From: Xanthomonas rydalmerensis | GTDB taxonomy: Bacteria > Pseudomonadota > Gammaproteobacteria > Xanthomonadales > Xanthomonadaceae | Direction of reading: 5' to 3' | Assembly: GCF_033170385.1 (NCBI RefSeq) | Contig: NZ_CP126170.1 | Coordinates: forward strand, 3,496,001-3,560,000 | Length of the DNA: 64,000 nt | Part shown: positions 17,088 to 27,300 of the stretch, piece by piece | How the letters are laid out: each line of letters begins with the position of its first letter | Numbering within the stretch: position 1 is the stretch's first letter | Program-made: the position numbers and the translations under genes | Notes under the pieces: generated by a model | What the model was told of the DNA's origin: nothing | The model's database searches: none | The model's input: only the letters and a program-made list of their open reading frames with translations

Positions 17088-18488
17088 ATGAATCGCAAGC
17101 ACGCGTTGTATGTGGCGTTGCTCGCCGGCATTGCCGGCATGTCCCCCGTCGCCATGGCTGCCACTCCCCCAGCAGCCGAGATGGACTCCGCCCCGGTCGA
17201 AGCACGCCCGGATGCCGCCGCGCTCGGTGGCGCGGAACTGCGCAGCCTTCCCCCGGGCAGTGCGCATGCACCGCGCCTGATCGAACTGGCCGCGCCCGAC
17301 AGCAGCAAGGCCGCAGCGATGAAGCAGGCGCGCGGACAGCAGGTCAAGAACGGCCAGCCGCTGCAGATCGGCTTTTCCCGCGACGTCGCCAAGCCCGACA
17401 TCAACCTGCGCCGGCTGAAGTGGCAGACCCTTCCCAACGGCGCGCAGGTCACCAGTTTCGAAATCGCCTCGACCAATGCGCAGGCGCTGCGCGCGGCGCT
17501 GCAACTCAGCGGCAGCGGCGCCCAGCCCGGCGATCCGCGCAAGGCGACGCTGCGCTTCGCTGGCGAGGACGGCCGCGTGTTCCAGCAGAGCGGCGCCGAT
17601 TTCGCCGGCAGCCAGCCCGGCTGGTCGGCGGTGATCGCCGGCGCGCGCATGGTGGTGGAGATCGAACTGCCGGCGGGCCAGTATCCGCAGGGCTTCGCGC
17701 TGAAGATCCCGCAGCTGTCGCACCTGGACATCAGCCCGGTCGCCAGCGACACGATGATGCGGCCGATGATCGGCGAGAGCGATTCATGCGAGCGCGACAT
17801 CGTCTGCCGCGCCAATCCGAGCTCGGGCTTCACCTCGGCGGCCAAGTCGGTGGCGCGCATGACCTTCACCAGTGGCGGCAGCACCTACCTGTGCACCGGC
17901 ACTCTGCTCAACAACAGCAACTCGCCGAAGAAAGCGATGTTCTGGACCGCGGCGCACTGCATCAGCACCCAGACCGTGGCCAACACGCTGCAGACCTACT
18001 GGTTCTACGACGCCACCACCTGCGGCGGCTCCACGGTCAATTCCAACTACACCACGCTCGGCGGCGGTGCCTACCTGCGCTACGCCAACACCACCCGCGA
18101 CACCTCGTTGCTTGAGCTCAAGAGCGCCCCGCCCAGCGGCGCCTTCTATGCGGGCTGGAGCAGTTCGGCGATCGGCTCGACCGGCACCGCGATCGAAGGC
18201 ATCCACCACCCGGCCGGCGACGTCAAGAAGTACTCGCTGGGCAAGGTCACCGCCCTGTCCACCTCCACCGACGGCAAGTCGCCGCTGTACCGCGTGCAGT
18301 GGAGCACCGGCGTCACCGAGGGCGGCTCGTCCGGCTCCGGCCTGTTCACCGTCAGCAGCAACGGCACCTACCAGTTGCGCGGTGGCCTGTATGGCGGCAC
18401 CTCGTACTGCAGCGCGCCCAGCGATCCCGACTACTACTCGCGCTTCGCCGACGTGTACTCGTCGATCCAGCAGTATCTGAGCCCGTAA
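17088..18488 (+). CDS. Secreted S1-family serine protease, lysyl-endopeptidase-like preproprotein
   Basis: A 466-residue extracellular protease precursor. It has a signal peptide (about 24 residues, ending VAMAA), a propeptide to about residue 230, and a chymotrypsin-fold catalytic domain. The triad is His290 (TAAHC), Asp338 (RDTSLLEL) and Ser415 (GGSSGSGLF). Numerous cysteines (SDSCERDIVC, YLCTG, TTCGG, SYCSAP) suggest disulfides. The GGSSGSxLF serine motif and the IEGIHHPAGD strand are typical of Achromobacter lysyl endopeptidase and the secreted proteases of xanthomonads. ATG 17088 has AGAAGGAAG upstream; an earlier in-frame start lacks a signal peptide at its N-terminus. A terminator follows. 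Confidence 0.9.
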   Translation: MNRKHALYVALLAGIAGMSPVAMAATPPAAEMDSAPVEARPDAAALGGAELRSLPPGSAHAPRLIELAAPDSSKAAAMKQARGQQVKNGQPLQIGFSRDVAKPDINLRRLKWQTLPNGAQVTSFEIASTNAQALRAALQLSGSGAQPGDPRKATLRFAGEDGRVFQQSGADFAGSQPGWSAVIAGARMVVEIELPAGQYPQGFALKIPQLSHLDISPVASDTMMRPMIGESDSCERDIVCRANPSSGFTSAAKSVARMTFTSGGSTYLCTGTLLNNSNSPKKAMFWTAAHCISTQTVANTLQTYWFYDATTCGGSTVNSNYTTLGGGAYLRYANTTRDTSLLELKSAPPSGAFYAGWSSSAIGSTGTAIEGIHHPAGDVKKYSLGKVTALSTSTDGKSPLYRVQWSTGVTEGGSSGSGLFTVSSNGTYQLRGGLYGGTSYCSAPSDPDYYSRFADVYSSIQQYLSP

Positions 18489-18528
18489 GCCAAGGTCCGG
18501 GAGGGCCGTACTCCCGCACCTGCGCCTA

Positions 18529-18563
18529 GGACAGGCCGTCTCACACGGGCGGCCTGTCCGTTT
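18529..18563 (+). terminator. Intrinsic terminator after the serine protease gene
   Basis: A 10-bp perfect stem (GGACAGGCCG / CGGCCTGTCC) with an 11-base loop is followed by GTTTCG, 40 bases after the protease stop. The T-run is short, so efficiency may be moderate. Confidence 0.65.
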
Positions 18564-18623
18564 CGCACGCCGATGGCGTACACCGGCTACACTCGACGCA
18601 TTCCCCTCACCGGCAGATGCGCA

Positions 18624-18794
18624 TTGGCCAAGCCCAACTACTCCTTCGAAAAACGTCAGCGCGAGCTGGCCAAGAAGAAACAGCAGGAAGAAAAGGAAGC
18701 ACGCAAGCGCGAAGCGCGCGCCGCGGCGGCCAAGCCTGCCTCCGACGACGACACCGCTGCTCCGAACGCGACAGACACCGCCAGCGACGCCTAG
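18624..18794 (+). CDS. Small charged conserved protein
   Basis: A 56-residue protein starting with TTG (AKPNYSFEKRQRELAKKKQQEEKEARKREARAA), highly charged and helical, with a short acidic tail. The KPNYSFEKRQRELAKKKKQEEK pattern is a recurrent small-protein family in gammaproteobacteria without a known role. An ATG 51 bases upstream is in frame, but the family-like sequence starts at this TTG. No strong ribosome site precedes either start. Confidence 0.6.
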   Translation: MAKPNYSFEKRQRELAKKKQQEEKEARKREARAAAAKPASDDDTAAPNATDTASDA

Positions 18795-18900
18795 GCCTAA
18801 AGCGGCGCAGCAGGCTCCTGCTGACCGCCGGAGCACCGACGTCTACCGGCACCCTGTCTCGCGACGCACCCGCCTCGACGCGACATGCCCGGTGCTGCGC

Positions 18901-19074
18901 TCAGCTGACCTTCTTGGCCAGCATGGTGCCCAGCACGAACAGCACCAGGGCGATGGCGATGCCGGCCCAGAACAGGAACTTGGCGACGCCCATCGCCGCG
19001 CCCGCCACGCCGCTGAAGCCGAGCGCGCCGGCGATGAGTCCGATGATGGCGATGATGATGGCCCACTTGATCAT
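18901..19074 (-). CDS. DUF1328 (UPF0391) small membrane protein
   Basis: A 57-residue protein made almost wholly of two membrane helices: MIKWAIIIAIIGLIAGALGFSGVAGAAMGVAKFLFWAGIAIALVLFVLG, with a short cytoplasmic end (AKKVS). This matches the UPF0391/YtjA family of small inner-membrane proteins, often linked to envelope stress. The start is set by the conserved MIKWA N-terminus. Confidence 0.88.
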   Translation of the reverse strand: MIKWAIIIAIIGLIAGALGFSGVAGAAMGVAKFLFWAGIAIALVLFVLGTMLAKKVS

Positions 19075-19237
19075 GATGCGGTCTTCCCGAAACGAGGACA
19101 GGTGCACGCCGTGACGGCGTGCGGTGACGCCGGCCCAGGGCCGACGCTCGTCCGGGAGACTAGCCAGCGCGACATGCGCAGGCGGTGAAACGCGGATACA
19201 CGCGCCGTGCACGCATGGCACGGCGCGGGACCGACGC

Positions 19238-19813
19238 TCAGGCGGTGCCGGTCTGCGCCGGCGCCGCCCCATCCGCCGGCAGGTTCGCCGGGAACCATTC
19301 CGCGCGGCGCAGCCAGCCGGCGAGGAACTTGGCGTCGACCGGACGCTCTGCCACCACGCGCTGGTAGTAGTCGATGCGCTGCTGCCGATACTGCGCATAC
19401 ACCTGCGCCGTATCGGCGCTGGCCAGGGCCGCCAGGGTGGTCGGCCCCATCTCCCCATCGATCACCAAGTCCGTCGCGCCCAGTTGCTGCAGGATGCGCT
19501 GCAACAGCTTGATCGCCACGTCGCCGGCGTTGACGTAGAAATCGAACACGAGTTCGGCCAGGGGTTGCGAGGCGATCTGGTCGGCGCCGATCCTGTCCCA
19601 GTATTCGTGCTGGTAGATCGTCGCAGCCTGCTCGACGGTCAGCGCGCGCAACGCCTGCAGGGTCGGCGCCTCGCCGAGCAGTGTCTGCGCGCAGCGCTGG
19701 AACGTGGCCAGGGTGATGCCGTAATTGGTGGCACCGCCCGGATCGTCAGGATCGTCGACGAAGCCGCCTTCGAACCGCAGCAGCTGCGGGAGATACAGGT
19801 CGAACGAGGCCAT
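19238..19813 (-). CDS. GH108-type muramidase without signal peptide
   Basis: A 191-residue protein with the glycoside hydrolase 108 signature: FEGGFVDDPDDPGGATNYGIT (Glu15 as the likely catalytic acid) and a C-terminal peptidoglycan-binding-3-like part (IDGEMGPTTLAALASAD). GH108 enzymes cleave the N-acetylmuramic acid-GlcNAc bond, and phage and bacterial members are known. There is no signal peptide or membrane anchor, so it needs a holin, secretion system or lysis to reach the wall. AAGGAG lies 8 bases before the ATG. It follows the lipase gene on the same strand, 106 bases away. Confidence 0.83.
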   Translation of the reverse strand: MASFDLYLPQLLRFEGGFVDDPDDPGGATNYGITLATFQRCAQTLLGEAPTLQALRALTVEQAATIYQHEYWDRIGADQIASQPLAELVFDFYVNAGDVAIKLLQRILQQLGATDLVIDGEMGPTTLAALASADTAQVYAQYRQQRIDYYQRVVAERPVDAKFLAGWLRRAEWFPANLPADGAAPAQTGTA

Positions 19814-19919
19814 GGCCAACTCCTTGCGATCGATGGGCATTCCCGGCAGCGTGGCACACCCGACGGCGCCATGCAGTGCGCTGAGGCACGCGGGGCGCGC
19901 CGCCAGGCGGCGCAGGCGC

Positions 19920-20891
19920 TCATGGCGTGGCTGCCTGTGGCGTCGGCGCGCCGTCCGGAAAGCCCAGCGCCTGCTCGGCCGCACGCGCGGTCAGCGCCAT
20001 GTCCGCCCAGGCCGGATGCGGCGTGGTGGGCGGGATCTGGCTGCGCATCAGCCGCTGCGGATCGGTCTGGTCGGCAAAGGTGCCGCTCCAGGCCTGCGGC
20101 GTCTGCCACAGCGCATGCTGCAACACGACCTGCATGTTGGCGATGGAGTGCCGTGGCAACAGATGCGGGAACCAGGCGCCGTTGACGTCGTAGGCGGTCC
20201 GGAACGCCTGCCCCACCGGCGCATAGCCGAACGTGGACGGCGGCAGCGACGGCACGTAGTCCCAGTAGTTGTAGCAGCGCGTGCTGTCGGCTGCAGGAAT
20301 ATGCGCGGCATAGACCTGCTCCCAGCTCGCGTCGCCGACCATCGGGCTGCAGAAATTGATGTTGCGACTGGGCAGCGCCGGCCGGCTCAGCGCCAGGTCC
20401 AGCGAGAACAACTGGCTCAACGCGCCGCCCAGGCTGTGCCCGGTGACGTAGACCTGGGTCGGCGCGAAGTGCTCCAGCAGGGCGAACAACTGCTCGCGCA
20501 TCGAGGCGCGCATGGCGCCGCCCCTGGCGTTGTAGATGCCGTAGAACCCGGCCGACACCTGCGGCGCCGGCGTGGCCGTGCCAGCGGCGGGGACGAAGGC
20601 GGTAGTGGAGAAGTCCAGGTCCTCGTAGATGTCCAGGTCCGAATCGGTGCCGCGGAACGCGAACAGATAGGTGCCGGCGGCGACCGTGGAGCGAAACAAC
20701 AGGCCGAACAGCTCCTCGCTACCGCCCAGCGGATCGCCGTCCCAGCCGGACCAGCGGGCGACCAAGCGGTAGTCGGACGGCGCCGACACCGGCTTGCCTT
20801 CGTAGGCCGCGTAGGCGGCGATGCTGGCGGCGGCCATCGCCAGGGTCAGTTGCGGCGGCAACAGCGGTTGCGTCGCGGGAATCGCACTCAT
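19920..20891 (-). CDS. Class-3 lipase without signal peptide
   Basis: A 323-residue alpha/beta hydrolase of the class-3 lipase family. The nucleophile elbow is VTGHSLGGAL (Ser153), with FRGTDSDLD (79-87) as the oxyanion-loop strand. Asp211 (YNYWDYVPS) and His248 (PRHSIANM) are candidates for the rest of the triad. It lacks a signal peptide and begins with a soluble Ala-rich segment. ATG 20891 was taken because the upstream extension is Arg/Pro-rich and random-looking. Its neighbour is the signal-less muramidase, so the pair may be exported effectors or act inside the cell. Confidence 0.82.
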   Translation of the reverse strand: MSAIPATQPLLPPQLTLAMAAASIAAYAAYEGKPVSAPSDYRLVARWSGWDGDPLGGSEELFGLLFRSTVAAGTYLFAFRGTDSDLDIYEDLDFSTTAFVPAAGTATPAPQVSAGFYGIYNARGGAMRASMREQLFALLEHFAPTQVYVTGHSLGGALSQLFSLDLALSRPALPSRNINFCSPMVGDASWEQVYAAHIPAADSTRCYNYWDYVPSLPPSTFGYAPVGQAFRTAYDVNGAWFPHLLPRHSIANMQVVLQHALWQTPQAWSGTFADQTDPQRLMRSQIPPTTPHPAWADMALTARAAEQALGFPDGAPTPQAATP

Positions 20892-21219
20892 CGGCAAACA
20901 TCCTGTCGGGCGGCGCGGCGTGCGCCGCGGAAGCCGGCACACGCTTTCCCTGCGGAACCGTGGTCCGTCCGCCACGCGGCGGCGGCCATCGGGCGATGAC
21001 CGCATCGGGCGGAGCGTGCGGTTTGATAGCACTGCCGATCACGGTGGTGCCTGGATGCGCATCGCAGCGCGCATCGCCACCGCTGTATTTGTCTACAGTG
21101 CTCTGCATGCGGGCGTGCACGCACCGCCTGTGCACGCCGCTTGCACCCTTCCGTCACGGACCGCGCGCGCGCCTCCCGGCACAGTGCACGCGGGCACTGT
21201 CGCCCGCTCGGAGATCCGC
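20892..21219 (+). other. Divergent intergenic region
   Basis: This 328-base region separates the lipase gene (minus) and the general stress protein gene (plus). It contains many short open frames but nothing with a ribosome site or recognisable domain. No promoter could be assigned with confidence. Confidence 0.4.
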
Positions 21220-21708
21220 ATGGCCAGCCCGCAGGAACTGGAAGAGAAATTCTGGAAGGCATTGAAGTCCGACCGCACCGTGATGCTGGGCCTGGACGGC
21301 GTCGAGGATGGCCACGCCCGCCCGATGACCGCACAGTTCGAGGGCGACAGCGGCGGCCCGATCTGGTTCTTCACCTCCAAGGACAACGCGCTGGTGCAGA
21401 AGCTGGCGCAGAGCCAGCGGGTGATCGCCGCGTTCAGCGCCAAGGGCCACGATCTGTTCGCCAGCATCAGCGGCACGCTCAGTGTCGACAACGACCAGGC
21501 CGTGATCGAGCGCCTGTGGAACGGCTATGTCGCAGCGTGGTACGAAGAGGGCAAGGAAGATCCCAAGCTGGCATTGCTGCGCCTGGATCCGGATCACGCG
21601 CAGATCTGGCTCAACGGCTCCAGCCTGATGGCCGGCATCAAGGTGTTGTTCGGCATCGACCCCAAGCGCGACTACCAGGACAAGGTCGCCGACGTGCCGC
21701 TGCGCTGA
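21220..21708 (+). CDS. General stress protein, FMN-binding split barrel
   Basis: A 162-residue pyridoxamine-5'-phosphate-oxidase-like protein. The signature is LEEKFWKALKSDRTVMLGLDGVEDGHARPMTAQFEG...PIWFFTSKDNALVQKL, followed by FASISGTLSVDND and IERLWNGYVAAWYEEGKEDPKLALLRLDPDHAQIWL. This is the general-stress FMN/FAD-binding family (Bacillus GsiB-independent GSP26-like), for which a Xanthomonas structure is known. The probable role is flavin binding during stress. It has no signal peptide. The TGC-rich upstream frame was not used because the domain begins at this ATG. Confidence 0.88.
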   Translation: MASPQELEEKFWKALKSDRTVMLGLDGVEDGHARPMTAQFEGDSGGPIWFFTSKDNALVQKLAQSQRVIAAFSAKGHDLFASISGTLSVDNDQAVIERLWNGYVAAWYEEGKEDPKLALLRLDPDHAQIWLNGSSLMAGIKVLFGIDPKRDYQDKVADVPLR

Positions 21709-21763
21709 GCGGCACGCTGGGCACTGCACGCCAGCCGGCCGCATGCCGGCTGGCCATGCACGA

Positions 21764-22924
21764 TCAGGGACGCGAGGTCGGCGGCAGCCGCTGACGGATC
21801 GCCTCGCGCAGCACGCGTTCGCATTGCCGGGTGGCGGCATCCACGTCGTTCTCGGCCAATGCCTCCGCGCGCGCCAATGCCGCCAACGCGGCGCCCGCGT
21901 CGCCACGCTGCGCCGCCATCAGCGCCTGGCAGCGCGGACGCAACGCCGGACTCGTCCAATCGATCTCTGCATTCAGTGACGCATCCAGGGGATCGGCCTG
22001 GTCGGCGCCGGCCATGGCACGCGAGAACGCGAGTTCGCAGCGCAACAGCGCGACCAGGGTGTGCCAGGCTTCGGCGACCGGCGCAGGCAGCGTCGCGACC
22101 TGCTCTTCGAAAACCGGCTGCAGCGCAGCGATCTGCGCCCACTCGCCACGGATCTGCATGGCTTTCAGCGTGAACCAGACATAGAAAAACCAGCCGTCGC
22201 CGTCCGCGAGCAGAGCCAGGCGGTGTGCCGGCAGCTTGTCCGCGGTGACGCCGCGCAGCGAGAGGCCATTGAGTTCGGCCAGCACCTCGGCCAGGGCGTC
22301 CGGATCGCGCCGCCGTGCATGCTTCAGCAACTTCAGGCCGTCGCTGCCGCCGAGCGCGCTCTGCAACGGCACCAGATTGCCCAACCCGACTGCCAGATTG
22401 AACACGGCTGCGCCGATGCAGAACGCGCCACTGCTGCTGCCCAGCCCCAGGCGCCATGCCAGGAATCCGCATCCGGCCGCCACCAGCAGGTTGGCCAGCG
22501 GACCTCCGGCGATCAGCACCAGATACTGCCGGCGCACTGCCGCATACGGGTTCGGCACCGCCAGCACGACACCCGTGTTGTCGCCTTGCCGCGTGCGTTG
22601 CCAGCGGACCCGCCAGCCGCGGCGCCGCGCAAGCAGGTGCAGTGGGCCGACCCGCACCATGGACACGGTCATGCCGACCGCGCGCGCCGCCAACGCGTGT
22701 CCGCCTTCGTGGATCGCAATCGTGGCGAACACCGCCAGCGGGAAGATCAGCAGCATCGCCAGAAAGGGCGCCAGCGCCGACGTGACCACGTGCGCCAGGG
22801 CCATGCAGCCGGCGACCATCGCCAGGTTGCCGACAATGATCAGGACAAGGCGCACACCTTTGAGCACGGCGTCGAGCCAGGGCGGTGCGGCCCATGCGGT
22901 GCGCGTTTGGTCGATGGCGCTCAT
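21764..22924 (-). CDS. Membrane-embedded M50-type zinc metallopeptidase
   Basis: A 386-residue integral membrane protein with an intramembrane zinc protease motif HEGGHALAA (His72, Glu73, His76). Asp195 in LGGSDGLKLL fits the second motif of site-2 proteases (usually NxxPxxxLDG), with NLVPL just before it. About six N-terminal helices are followed by a soluble helical domain (about 205-386). There is no PDZ domain of the RseP kind. The ATG is selected as the first start with the cytoplasmic leader MSAIDQTRTAWAAPPW. The HDOD gene lies next upstream on the same strand. Confidence 0.82.
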   Translation of the reverse strand: MSAIDQTRTAWAAPPWLDAVLKGVRLVLIIVGNLAMVAGCMALAHVVTSALAPFLAMLLIFPLAVFATIAIHEGGHALAARAVGMTVSMVRVGPLHLLARRRGWRVRWQRTRQGDNTGVVLAVPNPYAAVRRQYLVLIAGGPLANLLVAAGCGFLAWRLGLGSSSGAFCIGAAVFNLAVGLGNLVPLQSALGGSDGLKLLKHARRRDPDALAEVLAELNGLSLRGVTADKLPAHRLALLADGDGWFFYVWFTLKAMQIRGEWAQIAALQPVFEEQVATLPAPVAEAWHTLVALLRCELAFSRAMAGADQADPLDASLNAEIDWTSPALRPRCQALMAAQRGDAGAALAALARAEALAENDVDAATRQCERVLREAIRQRLPPTSRP

Positions 22925-23068
22925 CCGCGTCCACCCCGTTGGAGCGCGCCTCGCCCCGCCTCGCGCAGCACCCCACTGCGATCGCGCCCTGCCCCGCACC
23001 GCTGCTGGCGCGATCTGCCAAGTCCTTGCACGGTTCGCCGGCGCCGTCCGATCGCCCACGCGCCGCGA

Positions 23069-24118
23069 CTAGCGGTGATAGCGCACCGCCAACTGCGCGG
23101 CCGCCGCGGCGCGCTGCCGGCGCAGGGCAAGGCCGAGCGGACTCATGGTCGCCACCTCGGCATCGCCCGCCTGCTCTTCCAAGGCCCGCTGCACCCGCGG
23201 CGACAGCCCCCAGTCCGCAGAGATGGCCTTGGCGCAGTGCGCCGACCAGGCTTCCAGCATCTCGGTCATCGCCGCCGGTGTGGGCGTTGCCTCGGCGTGG
23301 CGCGCGTGGACATCGCGCAGCACCTGCACCACCGAGACCGCGCCCAGCCCGCACAGCAGCGCCAGCAACTGCGCGGCGTTCGCATCGTCGCGATCGGGCA
23401 CCTGGGCGGCGGCGTGCGCCGACAGCAGGGTGTGTTCCCACAGCACCGCCGCACAGCGGCCGAAGACGCTGCCGTCGTCGACGATCACCGGCTGCAGCAG
23501 CGCCGCCAGCACGATCTGGCGCAGGCCCTCGGTGCCGAGCAGGGCCACCGCCCGCTCCAGGTTCTCGATCGGCTCGGGATGGCGGCGGTAGACGACGCTG
23601 TTGGCGATGCGCAGCAGGTTGCCGGCCAGCGCCGGGTCCTGGCCCAGGATCGTGGCGATGGAATGCGCGCCGGCGGCCGGATCGTTGATCGCACGGGTGA
23701 GCTGCGGCAGCAGGTGCGGACGCCGTGGCGTGTAGCGCGGATGCGCGTCGATGCGCGCCAGCACCACGGCGGCATCGGCCATGACCGCCGGCGCGGCCGC
23801 CGCCGCTGCGTGCACCGGCCGGCCAGCGAACGCCAGCTCGCACAGGCTCGCCAGGATCGCGGCGTCCGGCACCGGATCCAGGCCGATCAGCGCCGGGTCG
23901 GCGAAGGGGTCGAGGCCCGGTTCCGCTGCGGCATCAGGCGCGGCCGGCGCGGCGCGTGCAGGCGCTGCCGGCGCCTCGGGCAGGTCGGCATCCTCGGCGA
24001 CGGCATCCGCCTCCGCCGCATCGCCACGGCCACGGCGCCACCACCACCAGAGTCCCGCCCCCAGCACCAGCGCACCCGCGCTGATGGCAATCCACATGAT
24101 CGGCACGATCGTCGTCAT
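23069..24118 (-). CDS. Membrane-anchored HDOD-domain protein
   Basis: A 349-residue protein with an N-terminal membrane helix (about 5-27: IVPIMWIAISAGALVLGAGLWWWW), an Ala/Pro/Glu-rich linker to about 95, and an HDOD domain. The HDOD core includes LPQLTRAINDPAAGAHSIATILGQDPALAGNLLRIANS and RAVALLGTEGLRQIVLAALL. HDOD domains are degenerate HD phosphohydrolases used in signalling and c-di-GMP-linked control, and there is no metal-binding HD pair to see here. A downstream GAF or EAL partner is absent. It lies 144 bases upstream of the M50-type gene, in the same direction. Confidence 0.8.
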   Translation of the reverse strand: MTTIVPIMWIAISAGALVLGAGLWWWWRRGRGDAAEADAVAEDADLPEAPAAPARAAPAAPDAAAEPGLDPFADPALIGLDPVPDAAILASLCELAFAGRPVHAAAAAAPAVMADAAVVLARIDAHPRYTPRRPHLLPQLTRAINDPAAGAHSIATILGQDPALAGNLLRIANSVVYRRHPEPIENLERAVALLGTEGLRQIVLAALLQPVIVDDGSVFGRCAAVLWEHTLLSAHAAAQVPDRDDANAAQLLALLCGLGAVSVVQVLRDVHARHAEATPTPAAMTEMLEAWSAHCAKAISADWGLSPRVQRALEEQAGDAEVATMSPLGLALRRQRAAAAAQLAVRYHR

Positions 24119-24358
24119 CCGCAAAACATCGCCAGGTCCCCGCGCCCAGCCACCGGTGCGCACCCACGTGGCACGCAACGCCATTCAAGCATGCCGCGCC
24201 GATTCGTGCGCGGCGGTACCGACCTGCGGCCGCAGGCACCCGCTGTGCGGGTGTCCTGCGCCGATCCGCGCGCGCGCATCGACACGCCGCGTCGCGGCGC
24301 CCATGTCACCCATCGCACCATGCAAGCGCCATGCCGGCAGCGCCCGACGCCGCGACGG

Positions 24359-27300
24359 CTACATGTTGCGCCGATACTCGCCGCCGACCTCGTACAGCGC
24401 GTGGCTGATCTGACCCAGGCTATGGGTCTTCACCGCCTCCATCAGCGCCGCGAACACGTTGCGGCGCTCGCGCGCGGTGCGTTGCAGCGCGCCCAGGCCG
24501 GCGCCGTCCGCGGCCAGCGCCAGCGCGTTGCGGCGCTGCTGCCAGTCGCGCACGTTGCCGATCTGCTGGTCCTTTTCCTGTTCGGTGGAGCGGATCAGCT
24601 CGATCTCGGTGGCGGTCTCGCCGGCGCGCTCCTTGGGCAGGAACGTGTTGACCCCGACCAACGGCAGGCTGCCGTCATGCTTCTTGTGTTCGTAGTACAG
24701 GCTCTCTTCCTGGATCTTGCCGCGCTGGTACATGGTGTCCATCGCGCCGAGCACGCCGCCGCGCTCGCTGATCGCCTCGAACTCCTTGTACACCGCCTCT
24801 TCGACCAGGTCGGTAAGCTGCTCGACGATGAAGCTGCCCTGCCAGGGGTTCTCACAGAAGTTCAGCCCCAGCTCCTTGTTGATGATCATCTGGATCGCCA
24901 CCGCACGGCGCACGCTCTCCTCGGTCGGCGTGGTGATCGCCTCGTCGTAGGCGTTGGTGTGCAGGCTGTTGCAATTGTCGAACAGCGCGTACAGCGCCTG
25001 CAGCGTGGTGCGGATGTCGTTGAACTGGATCTCCTGCGCGTGCAGCGAGCGGCCCGAGGTCTGGATGTGGTACTTCATCATCTGGCTGCGCTCGTTGCCG
25101 CCGTAGCGCTCGCGCATCGCCCGCGCCCAGATCCGCCGTGCCACCCGGCCGATCACCGTGTATTCCGGGTCCATGCCGTTGCTGAAGAAGAAGCTCAGGT
25201 TCGGCGCGAAATCGTCGATGTGCATGCCGCGCGCCAGGTAGTACTCGACGATGGTGAAGCCATTGCTGAGGGTGAAGGCGAGCTGGCTGATCGGGTTCGC
25301 CCCGGCCTCGGCGATGTGATAGCCGGAGATCGACACCGAGTAGAAATTACGCACCTTCTGCTCGACGAAGTACTGCTGGATGTCGCCCATCATGCGCAGT
25401 GCGAATTCGGTGCTGAAGATGCAGGTGTTCTGCGCCTGGTCCTCCTTGAGGATGTCGGCCTGCACCGTGCCGCGCACGCTGGACAGGGTCTGCGCCTTGA
25501 TCTGCGCATAGGTCGGCGCATCCACCAACTGCTCGCCGCTGACCCCGAGCAGGGCCAGGCCGAGGCCGTCGTTGCCCGGCGGCAGCTCGCCGTGATAGCG
25601 CGGGCGTTCGCGGCCTTCGAACAGCCGCGCCAGGGTCTGCTCGGCCTGCGCCCAGCGCTGCGCGTCGGCCTTGAGGTACTTCTCCACCTGCTGGTCGATG
25701 GCGGTGTTCATGAACATCGCCAGGATCATCGGCGCCGGGCCGTTGATGGTCATCGACACGCTGGTGGTCGGCGCGCACAGGTCGAAGCCGGAGTAGAGCT
25801 TCTTCATATCGTCCAGGGTCGGGATATTGACCCCGGAGTTGCCGATCTTGCCGTAGATGTCCGGACGCGGCGCCGGGTCCTCGCCGTACAGGGTGACGCT
25901 GTCGAAGGCGGTGGACAGGCGCGCGGCCGGCTGGCCGACGCTCAGATAGTGGAAGCGCCGGTTGGTGCGCTCGGGCGTGCCCTCGCCGGCGAACATGCGA
26001 ATCGGATCCTCGCCGGTGCGCCGGTACGGGTACACGCCGCCGGTGTACGGATAGCTGCCGGGCAGGTTCTCCTTGCCGAGGAAGGTCAGCAGTTCGCCCC
26101 AGCTCTTGTAGCGCGGCGCGGCGATCTTCGGAATGGACTGATGGCTCAGCGACTGCCGGTAGTTCTCCACCCGGATCGGCTTGCCGCGCACCGCGTACTC
26201 GGTGACCGGATCGGTGATCGACTTCAGCCGTTGCGGCCACTCGCGCAGCAGCTTCAGCGACTCGTTGGACAGCGACTGCAAGGCATCGTTGTAGCGCTGG
26301 CGCAGCAACAGCAGGCTGGCGTCGACGGCGGCAGCGGAGGCCTCGGCGGACGTGCGCGGCGCCGGCAGCAGGTCCTGCGCCGCGTACAGTTCCAGTTGCG
26401 CCGGCAACTGCGGATCCTGCAGTTCGTGCAAAGCCTGCCAGAACGCCTGCGCACGGTCGGCCGCTTCGGCCTGGCGCAGCACGCCGGCATTGAGGGCGCG
26501 ACCCTGCTCGGCGATCTCGGCCAGGTAGCGCACGCGCGCACCGGGAATCAGCACGGTGGCGCGCGGCTCCTTCAGCGTGGTGTCGAGCTGCGGGCGGAAA
26601 TCGCAGTGCGCCTGCGCACCGGGCGAGCCTGCAGCGGCCTCGGTCTGCGCATCGAGCTTCTCGCGCAACAGGCGGCACAGATTGACGAACATCCAGCTCA
26701 CGCCCGGATCGTTGAACTGGCTGGCGATGGTGGGATATACCGGGACCGCCTCGTCCTCCAGCTGGAACGCCGCGCGGTTGCGCCGCCACTGCTTGCGCAC
26801 GTCGCGCAACGCATCCTCGGCGCCACGCCGGTCGTACTTGTTCAGCACCACCAGTTCGGCGAAGTCGAGCATGTCGATCTTCTCCAGCTGGCTCGGCGCA
26901 CCATAGTCGCTGGTCATCACGTACACCGGGAAATCGACCAGATCGACGATCTCCGAATCGCTCTGGCCGATGCCGGCGGTCTCCACGATCACCAGGTCGT
27001 AGCCGATACCCTTCAGCAGCGCGATGCAGTCCTTCAGCACGCGATTGGTGGCGGCGTGCTGGCGCCGCGTGGCCATCGAGCGCATGTACACGCGCGGGCT
27101 GCGCAGCGCGTTCATGCGGATGCGGTCGCCGAGCAGCGCGCCGCCGGTGCGGCGTCGGCTCGGGTCCACCGACACCACCGCGATGCGCATCTGCGGGAAG
27201 CTGGCCAGGAAGCGGTTGAGCAGTTCGTCGGTGACCGAGGACTTGCCGGCGCCACCGGTGCCGGTCAGGCCGAGTACGGGCGCTGCGCGCCCGCTGCGGG

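Noticed and set aside
19238..19813. A prophage lysis module
   Set aside because: The GH108-type muramidase has no holin, spanin or phage structural genes near it; the neighbours are a lipase and ordinary chromosomal genes.
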